Of a stretch of DNA of 64,000 nt, positions 56,315-64,000 are shown piece by piece (position 1 is the first letter of the stretch; each line of letters starts with the position of its first letter). Source of the stretch: Chamaelirium japonicum. Taxonomy: Eukaryota > Streptophyta > Magnoliopsida > Liliales > Melanthiaceae. The stretch lies in the NCBI GenBank assembly GCA_947650365.1, contig OX393555.1, positions 16,046,251 through 16,110,250 of the forward strand, read 5' to 3'. The notes under the pieces were generated by a model that worked only from the letters and a program-made list of their open reading frames with translations, made no database searches and had not been told where the DNA came from. The position numbers and the translations under genes are program-made.

Positions 56315-56548
56315 AGGATAAATTACACATAGACCCCATTTAGTTTGATCGATTATCAGTTTCACCCCGTCATGTTTAAAATCCTACAAATGCCCTCCTA
56401 TAGAATGAAGAACATATCATTCACCCCCCTCCCACGGGTGTGTTTGTGCAAGAAAATAAAAACTACAAGGAGGCATTTGTAGGATTTTAAACATGAGGGA
56501 CGAAATTGATAATCGATCATACTACAGGGGCCTATATGTAATTATCCT
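56315..56548. mobile_element. MITE 3 (234 bp) with perfect 7-bp target duplication
   Basis: Terminal inverted repeats AGGATAAATTACACATAGAC and (complement of the right end) AGGATAATTACATATAGGCC extend inward for ~80 bp with TTTAAAATCCTACAAATGCC / GGCATTTGTAGGATTTTAAA. Flanked by AAAAAAT at 56308-56314 and 56549-56555. Seven bp could fit a Mutator- or hAT-derived MITE; the superfamily is unassigned. Confidence 0.88.
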
Positions 56549-56818
56549 AAAAAATAAGGTTCGAGGAACTATATATGGAGCAATCAGGTATAATTTGATA
56601 CTGATTTTGTATAATTTGGTAACTTCAATTTCGTTAACAACCACTTTTGAATCGTATTTTTTTCCCTACACCTCTTATCATGGAGATTAATTAAACTTGC
56701 TCGAAAACAAAGTAAGCTATAATATGAAATCTAAGCCGTACTTTCAGCCCCCACGATACAAGAACATTACCATGAAGTTATTTGTTCCAAGGATAATCAA
56801 TATAAATAAACAAAAACC

Positions 56819-57008
<190 letters not shown>

Positions 57009-58677
57009 TGCAGCGGGCCGTCTTCGGCAGCAACACACTCGCCTTCGACGGCAAGACACCCCCTGGCATCACCACCCCCACCAATACCATCATATTCGTG
57101 CGGCAACACATCTAACCGCCTTCGACAACAAAACACTGTCAGCAGTAAACTGGCCTACAGCAGCTAGCTCAAGGGCATCGTGACTAAGTGATGGATATTC
57201 TCACGGCGAGTCGATGGAGGATGCACAACTTGTTTGGAGTATTTTTTTAAAATTAATGAAAGAAAAGAATAATTATGGAATTCGATCGAGAAATGAAATC
57301 ATCGGATCAGTGCATCACATGATTCGAACCAGAGGAGAGCCTCGAATGTTCTACAGACTTAACGAAGTATGATGGCGGCTTGCGAATGTGGCACGGAGAA
57401 CACTCGGCCTGCCACCATTTCTCTCTCTTCAATTTCTTTCTTTCCTTTTTCTTCTCTTTCTCTTCTCTTCTCTTTATTTTCTCTTTTCGTTTCTTATTCC
57501 TTTTACCCATCACACCCGACTTAACCCATTATAACCTTATGCAACTCGTATGCAAACCAACCGTCCAAACCCAACCAACCATGCATGTCCAAAAACTCTA
57601 CACAACTCAACCCATGCATGTGAATCCAAGAACCCGAGTCCCTCGCATCCAGCTCTCATTCGAGACCCCCCTTGGGATTCTCTCTCTAGTCCGAGCCGAT
57701 ACCCGATCAGCGGGGAAATTTTCAGCACAACCTGATTATGCTAGCTACAACCATTGCCCAGAGCCTATCAGCACGCTCCAAGTACTGGGGGCCACTACCT
57801 AGTCAGCATGTAAACCGTCCGTCCTTTGTTCGTGTAGACAGTCTATTGGGATGTTGTCACTTGTCGGTACTTTCTTCGTGTGTGGTCACGGGTTGTGGAC
57901 CTTGATGCTGAACGATTTGGATATTGCCACATGAGCGTCCTCTCGTGCGATCATACGACGGGGTTGTCGGTGATCTCTGTCCAATTGAGTATAAATTTGC
58001 ATATGGTCGTCATAAGTCCGTTCGATTAGAGATGGTACCGAATAACGCGACTTCACGGCGACGAATAGGGGATTGAATCTAGGACCCCGCATAAACTCAA
58101 AACACGGTGTGGATCATCATTCCATTGATACAGATGGACGGTGGATATCAAAGCCGGGGAGGAGATTAACGTTGTTCGCTTTCTCTGAACCTAACAACTA
58201 TGGCTGGATCGATGGATTCATTGATGTGGTCTATGTATATAAACAAGCACAATCGGACGGCTGTCATCGCACCATTGGGTTGTTAGAGGCTAATATGGTT
58301 TGCATGGCCAAGATATTTATGGGATTCTCTCTCTCTCTCATCCCTTTTTCTGACCTTCCTTGCTAGTATGCTAATATGGTATTAATGAATTAATATGATT
58401 ATAATTATTTAATTTAATATGAGATACTCTCTCTATCTCTCTCTTTGCATGTTGAACGACCATGCAAAATATCAATTTATGGGATTTGCTCTCTCTCTCT
58501 CTCTCTCATCCCTCTATATGATCTTTCTTACTAGTATGTTAATATGATATTAATGGGATTTATGCACAACCAACAAAGGGAGCTAATATGGTAATAATCA
58601 TTTAATATGAGATACTCTCTTTCTATCTTTCTCTTTGTATGTTGAATGGTCATGCAAGAGAATAATTTATGGGATTT

Positions 58678-58744
<67 letters not shown>

Positions 58745-58930
58745 GATCTCTCTTTATGATCTTCCTTTTTTTCTAAAATAATAAAATTTTAAAAATATAA
58801 AAGTGAATAATTGAATCTTGATCGACGGTCGAATTTGTTTTTTTTTTGTCTAGTCAGCTTGTTTCTTTTTGTCTAGTCAGCATTTGGTTTCATATTGTCC
58901 TAGTTAGCACAAAACCGCCGTGCCATGTTA
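57009..58930. other. Non-coding region, probably Helitron body
   Basis: 57009-57175 is related to 58964-59200 (CGGCAACACAC, GGCATCACCACCCCCA, CCGCCTTCG-ACAACAAAACACT), so both are subterminal parts of the same Helitron family. I see no Rep/helicase coding, so the copies are non-autonomous. The rest has no supported gene. Confidence 0.45.
58672..58745. repeat. (CT)n microsatellite
   Basis: About 33 CT units with one interruption. Shorter CT tracts recur at 58330, 58425 and 58490 after near-identical GGGATTTGCTCTCTC contexts, which indicates a local duplication. Confidence 0.95.
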
Positions 58931-58936
58931 TATAGA

Positions 58937-58963
58937 CTAGTGCATGCTCGTGCCTGTCGGCAC
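58937..58963 (-). mobile_element. Helitron 3' terminus 2
   Basis: Minus strand: GTGCC-GACA-GGCAC hairpin (58963-58950), nine bases, then CTAG (58940-58937) and T-like host side. Subterminal sequence matches terminus 1. Confidence 0.65.
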
Positions 58964-59200
58964 TGTAGCGAGCCACCTTCGACGGCAACACACCTGTCGG
59001 CATTGCAGTGGGCTGTAATCAGCGGTAAGACACCCCTCGGGCATCACCACCCCCAACCCACACCGTCGTATTCGGTGGCAATACACCTGACCGCCTTCGG
59101 CAACAAAACACTTTCGACAGCAACACCGGGCTACAGCGGCCCCACCCTCGATGGACCGTCGACCCTGACACCACCAATAGTGGCCACTGTTGGGCCATTC

Positions 59201-59924
59201 GCTACAACCTAAGCCGCCGCCTTCGGCGATAACACCCAGCTTCTACCACCCCGCCTCGATGAACTGACAACCCCAACAAAATCACTAGTCAAAGCAAGAA
59301 CCGCCGCATTTATCAAAAATTGTATTTGAAAAACTTCATTTGAACTATAAAAAAATATTTAAAATTACAATATAAACTTTGAAAAAACTTTAATGGTCAG
59401 CCAAGATAGAATGGTTTAATTAGTTACCCAAATTAAGTAGGGGGTATGATCAAAAAACCCGTTTCACGGAATGGTTCAATGGCTGACCATTAAATCCATC
59501 ATTTAATGGTCGGCCAAGATAGATCGTGCCTAGACCCGACCCGTTTAACTAATTATGCCAAAACCCCTAAACCCAGACTCAACCTGACATGTTTGACTAA
59601 TCGTTTCTAGATTCTAACCCCGTACCTGACCCGTTTATAAACTGGTAGACCCGGTAAGACCCATTTAAATATTTATTCTCTATTTTTTGTAATTTTATAT
59701 TTCATTGCAACTCGCCATCATGGTTGTCCTAATCACAGTCGTCCGTTGAACCCATTATACACTGTGATTAGATGCTGGGTAGACTCGACCCGATCCATTA
59801 ATTTTTAAACGGGACTTAAATGGGTCAAGGGTCGGAGACAAAACTCGGACCCGACACGTTTACTAAACGGGTTAGTCGTGTCGATCTGTTTACAACCCGA
59901 ACCCATTACAGTCACAGTTGGGCA
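59201..59924. other. No gene seen
   Basis: Contains a short direct/inverted motif TTAATGGTCGGCCAAGATAG (59395, 59500, and inverted at 59475) and GGGTC/GACCC-rich text. No ORF with support. Confidence 0.45.
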
Positions 59925-60500
59925 CACATCACAGCCATCCATTACAAAAACCCATGCAAAACCATGCATGATCCCATTACCCGAAACCTGATTGCAGCCC
60001 TCTTTTAAATCCTATTTTCTCTTTATTAAAAACTCATTTATCCCCTCTTTAATCCCTCCATTAAACTCTCTTAAAACCTCATTTAATCAAACATGCTATG
60101 CATGCATGCATGCAACGACCATCACCCTCTTTCTTTCTCTCCTTACCCAAACCAATCACAGCCGTCCCTACACATGCAGAATCCCCCGCACACATCACAG
60201 CTATCCGTTGGGCAAACATCATAGCTATCCATTGCAAAACCCATGAAAAATCATGCATGATGGCATTACAGAAACCTTGATGGCAGCCCTCTCTTAAATT
60301 CCGTTTTCTCTTCATTAAAAACTCATTTATCCCCTCTTTAATCCCTCTATTAAACTCTCTTAACACCTCATTTAATCAAACCTAATCGCAGCCATCCCTC
60401 TATCAGCATGCATGTATGCATGCAGTCGGCCATCACCCTCTCTCTTTCTTTCCTTACCCAAGCCAATCACAGTCGTCCCTGGACATGCAGAATCCCCTTC
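59925..60500. repeat. Tandem duplication, ~300-bp unit, two copies
   Basis: Blocks GCACACATCACAGC, ATGATCCCATTAC/ATGATGGCATTAC, TTTATCCCCTCTTTAATCCC, AATCACAGCCGTCCCT and ACATGCAGAATCCCC recur in the same order about 290-310 bp apart. Confidence 0.8.
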
Positions 60501-60993
60501 CAATCAGGAACTTCTCACTCTCTCATGACCGAACCATGCACGGTTATTCTCTCTCTCTCTCTCTTCCTTGATTCTCTATCTTTCTGTATCTCTTTTTCTC
60601 CCTCTGAATCTCTCTACATCTCTCTCTCTCTTCCTTGATTCTCTCTCTCTTTCCATATCTCTCTTTCTCTCTCTAAATCTCTCTACATCTCTCAACACCT
60701 AACGTCTCTCTCTTCTCTTAATCCGATCACAACCATCCCAAAATCCTCTCTCTCCTCTGATCCCCTAGAAAGGTAGCCATCAGCCCTTACCCGAGACCCC
60801 TCCGATTCCCCATTTCTCTTTCCATATCTCTCTTTCTCTCTCTATTGAGATGGGGGGAAGAAAGAGAGAAAACCGGACGGGGGGAGAGAGAGAGAGAACC
60901 GGAGAGAGAGAGAGAGGGGAGAGAGAGATTATGGGAAGAGAGAGTCTAGTCAGCATTTTTTTTTTATCTAGTCAGCTTGTTCCTTTTTGTCTA

Positions 60994-61840
60994 GTCAGCC
61001 TATTTGACAATTTGAGCTGTCAGCTCTTAACCATCCGATTCAAATCAATAGCCGTCCATTATTTTTAAAAAAAACCTAGCTATAATACATCTGTAACCCA
61101 CCCTCACGAATTATAAAAAAAACCAGAAACCCTTACCCCTCTCTCTTTCACTCTCCCGATGGCCCCGACCCCGGCGACCCCCTCTAACGGTGACCCTCAT
61201 CCCCTCCGACAGCCACCCAGACTCCGGCGACCCTCTCCGGTAGCCACCCCAACCCCGGTGGCCCCCTCCAGGCCTCCGACACACGCACTGAAACCCCGAC
61301 CCCGGCGGCCCCCTCCAGCGGCCACCCTCATCCCCTCCTGCGCGCTGAAACTACGACGCCCACGGCGGCTATCTTCTCTCCCGACCACCAGCGACGGCAG
61401 CCTTGCCCCCCTTCGGTGTCGATCACAGCCCCCTTCCTCTCCGATGCCGATCACAGCCCCGATCTCTCTCCCTCCGGCGCCGGAGGGGAAGAGATCGGGG
61501 CTGCGATCGGCGCCGGAGGGGAAAGGGACTGCCGGAGGTGGAGGGTGGTGGTCGGGCTCCTGCGATAACGGGGATCGGGCCGGAGGTGAAGGGTGGTGGT
61601 CGGGGCTGGTGCGCTCCATCGTCGACGAGTGATCTGGGCTGCGATCGGTGCTGGTAGTCAGGGCACCGGCGATCCATCGCCGGTGCTCTGGGTTTCAGCG
61701 AGAGAGAGAGAGAGGGGGGGGGGGGGGTGAGGGTGGGTTACAAATGTATTACAGATAGGTTTTAAAAAAAAATAATAGACGGCTGTTGATTTGAATCGGA
61801 TGGTTAAGAGCTGACAGCTCAAATTGTCAAATAGGCTGTC
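60994..61840. mobile_element. Foldback element with ~110-bp inverted arms and GC-rich insert (Pack-MULE-like)
   Basis: The left arm 60994-61110 and right arm 61735-61840 are inverted copies (CCTATTTGACAATTTGAGCTG, CCATCCGATTCAAATC, TAACCCACCCTCAC). The inside is GC-rich and different in composition from all neighbours. Long arms around a GC-rich gene-like insert recall Pack-MULEs. No 9-bp target duplication is visible, so the class is not secure. Confidence 0.6.
61159..61632 (+). pseudogene. GC-rich captured sequence inside the foldback element
   Basis: 157 open codons, Pro/Arg/Thr-rich (M-A-P-T-P-A-T-P start), preceded by CTCTCTTTCACTCTCCCG leader-like text. Open frames exist on both strands, so coding is uncertain. 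It contains direct repeats of GGTGGTGGTCGGG and of CCCCGATC/GATCACAGCCCC blocks. I do not recognise a protein family. Confidence 0.3.
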
Positions 61841-61867
61841 AACTCATACCCCGTATTCTCTCTCTCT

Positions 61868-62324
<457 letters not shown>

Positions 62325-62333
62325 TATATATAC

Positions 62334-62358
62334 TAGTAATGCCCATGCCTGTCGGCAC
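62334..62358 (-). mobile_element. Helitron 3' terminus 3
   Basis: Minus strand: GTGCC-GACA-GGCAT hairpin with one mismatch (62358-62345), seven to eight bases, then CTAG and T. The host side is again a TA repeat. Confidence 0.6.
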
Positions 62359-62360
62359 GC

Positions 62361-62725
62361 AAAAGATTTCGAGGGCGGTGACTTAATTTTGGGGACGTGA
62401 CAAAATTTTGAGGGAGGTGAATATTTTAAGGGTGACAATAATAATTCAAAAGCGATTATAATATTTCGATGGAGGTGACAATATTTCAAGGACGACAACA
62501 AAAAAGAAGCGTGAAGATGATCATGTCGGCACACACATTTGGCTTGGTGCGGACGCCCATATTTTGTGAAGGCGTCCATATTCGATGGGGGCGCCCACAT
62601 TCATCAAGGACGTCCAAATTCGAAGGGGACGCCCACATCGGTCGTGACGACCATTTTCAGCAGGGCGACTATATTATTCAGAAACCACCCCGCCGAAAAT
62701 GAAGTCATCGCCCTCGAAATCTTTT
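62361..62725. repeat. Inverted-repeat segment with GACGCCCA tandem motif
   Basis: AAAAGATTTCGAGGGCGGTG at the left pairs with CATCGCCCTCGAAATCTTTT at the right. Between them GGCGCCCA/GGCGTCCA/GACGCCCA recurs five times at ~22-bp spacing. It adjoins Helitron terminus 3 and may be its body. Confidence 0.7.
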
Positions 62726-63458
62726 ACTTCATCCATATGCTCTCTGTCCAAGTACCCCCCATTGGTCTGGTTTCCATAGGCCCTCATGCTTCTTTCCTTA
62801 CATCCTCCCCTCCCAACCCCCCGCATGCATCTGCCTAACCCCCATCCCGTACCCCCCCCCCCCCCCCAAAAAAAAAAAAAAAAAAAAACAATCAATTATG
62901 ATATACTCTCTATAACCCTTTGAAGCTTTAGGAAAAAAGAAGATGGTTAACATCTCAAGAACCTATATTAGCACCTATATAATCATAATAGTTGGATTCA
63001 CACAATAAAATACAAAGTTGTTCATTCTCAAACAAAAAACAGAGTTCTAAAAAAAATAAAAAATAAATCTAAAAATGTATGCAACACCCGCAACCAATTG
63101 TGTGCCAATACCATCGCTTGACTTGCCGTCGAGGGCGGGTCCAACAATGGTATTGCCATGTTAGCTAGACCTATGAGGAATCTCTGCCATCTCTTTCTCT
63201 AGAAAAAAGAAAACAAAAAAAAAATTGTTCTTCATGACTCAATGTTGAGAAGAACTTAAAAGGGGAAAGCATTTGAGTTTTTCATAACTCAATGTTGGAT
63301 CTATGAGAAATCGGCAAATTGATGACACATCATTCATGCTAAGCAGTCGGGATCATAGCCATCCGTTGCACCCAATCCCAACCTAGTGAATCGAATTCAC
63401 GTCAAACAATCAGCATAGGAAAGCAATGATTGGATGCGATAATGCGATAATCATTTTC
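62726..63458. other. No gene seen; poly-C/poly-A tract
   Basis: A run of about 18 C followed by about 20 A lies at 62851-62888. The rest is AT-rich without ORFs. A worn direct repeat of TTCATGACTCAATGTTG / TTCATAACTCAATGTTG is at 63231 and 63278. Confidence 0.5.
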
Positions 63459-64000
63459 GGCCGTCCGATCAATGTGAATCGGACGGTTCAAATTCTTTTC
63501 GCCCGGTTAAAAGCTTTAAACGTTCCCGACCGTCCGATCGGCGTGAATCGGACGGCACAAATCCGTTCCGCCCCGGTTAAAAGCTTTAACCGTTCGATCG
63601 AATGATCGAACGGATGAGTTGGAATTCGAATAGGACAAAACAAAATCATACTTTTTTGTCTTATTCGAAAGAGATCTCACGGTGCTTTCCGCCGGTTAAA
63701 AGCTTTAGCCCTTTCCGACCGTCCGATCGGCATGAATCGGACGACACAAAACCTTTCCGTCCCGATTAAAAGCTTTAACCGTTCGATCGAATGATCGAAC
63801 GGATGAGTTCGAATTCGAATAGGACAAAACAAAATCATACTTTTTTGTCTTATTCGAAAGAGATCTCACGGTGCTTTTCGCCGGTTAAAAGTCGGCCGTC
63901 CGATCGGCATGAATCGGACGACACAAAATCTTTCCGCCCCGGTTAAAAGCTTTAACTGTTCGATCGAATGATCGAACGGATGAGATCCGTGAGAGAGAGA
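63459..64000. repeat. Palindrome-rich satellite, ~176-189-bp unit, continues beyond the window
   Basis: One partial and about two and a half full units start with CCGTCCGATCGGC at 63531, 63719 and 63896. Each unit carries four stem-forming blocks: CCGTCCGAT/ATCGGACGG, GGTTAAA/TTTAACC, CGTTCGATC/GATCGAACG and TTCGAATAGGACAAAA/TTTTTGTCTTATTCGAA. The array runs off the right edge. Confidence 0.9.

Noticed and set aside
62851-62888. C-run plus A-run as a LINE/SINE poly-A tail
   Set aside because: No LINE or SINE body, promoter boxes or target duplication could be seen next to it.

Overview
This is nuclear DNA of a flowering plant, probably a monocot (inference). The window is mostly transposable elements of several ages, with no intact host gene. 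The support is: Ty3/Gypsy elements of the Tat type (two RNase H domains), a Copia remnant, long (TA)n tracts, MITEs, Helitron 3' ends, and four exons copied from a sucrose synthase gene. There are no bacterial operons, rRNA or tRNA genes that I can see.

Layout. (1) 1-23128 holds two members of one Tat-type family, one nested inside the other. Element A (+ strand) enters from the left edge inside gag, runs to 7369, is interrupted, and resumes at 20011 to end with its 3' LTR at 23128. Element B (- strand, 7370-20010, 12.6 kb) is complete, with two LTRs, PBS, PPT and a 5-bp target duplication GTTAC on both sides. (2) 23129-38427 is older sequence: CACTA-like subterminal repeats, a sucrose synthase fragment with introns, a probable solo LTR, AT-rich DNA with a degenerate tandem array, two foldback MITEs, a decayed plant-transposon protein gene, and a Copia remnant. 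(3) 38433-55267 is a complete, young Tat-type element C (+ strand, 16.8 kb) with near-identical 2.1-kb LTRs and target duplication ATGTT. (4) 55273-64000 holds a MITE with a perfect 7-bp target duplication, three Helitron 3' termini, long TA and CT tracts, a large foldback element with a GC-rich insert, and a palindrome-rich satellite that runs off the right edge.

The notable biology is in A, B and C. All three carry, between pol and the 3' LTR, a gene on the strand opposite to gag-pol. In A and B it looks like a small Pol II gene of its own: TATA box, leader minisatellite, an N-terminal domain resembling Pfam Transposase_28, a 158-bp phase-0 GT-AG intron, a coiled-coil second exon and AATAAA. 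In C the same position is held by an unrelated plant mobile domain (PMD) protein, which also has a small intron and a helical C-terminus. B inserted exactly within the intron of A's antisense gene, so both exons of A remain open but now lie 12.8 kb apart. The gag-pol frames of A and B also contain 54-bp tandem repeats, each with a hairpin whose two arms change together from unit to unit, which suggests selection on RNA or DNA structure inside a coding sequence.

All gag-pol frames carry a few stop codons or frameshifts, mostly by transitions, so none is predicted to be autonomous as read. The elements are otherwise well preserved.
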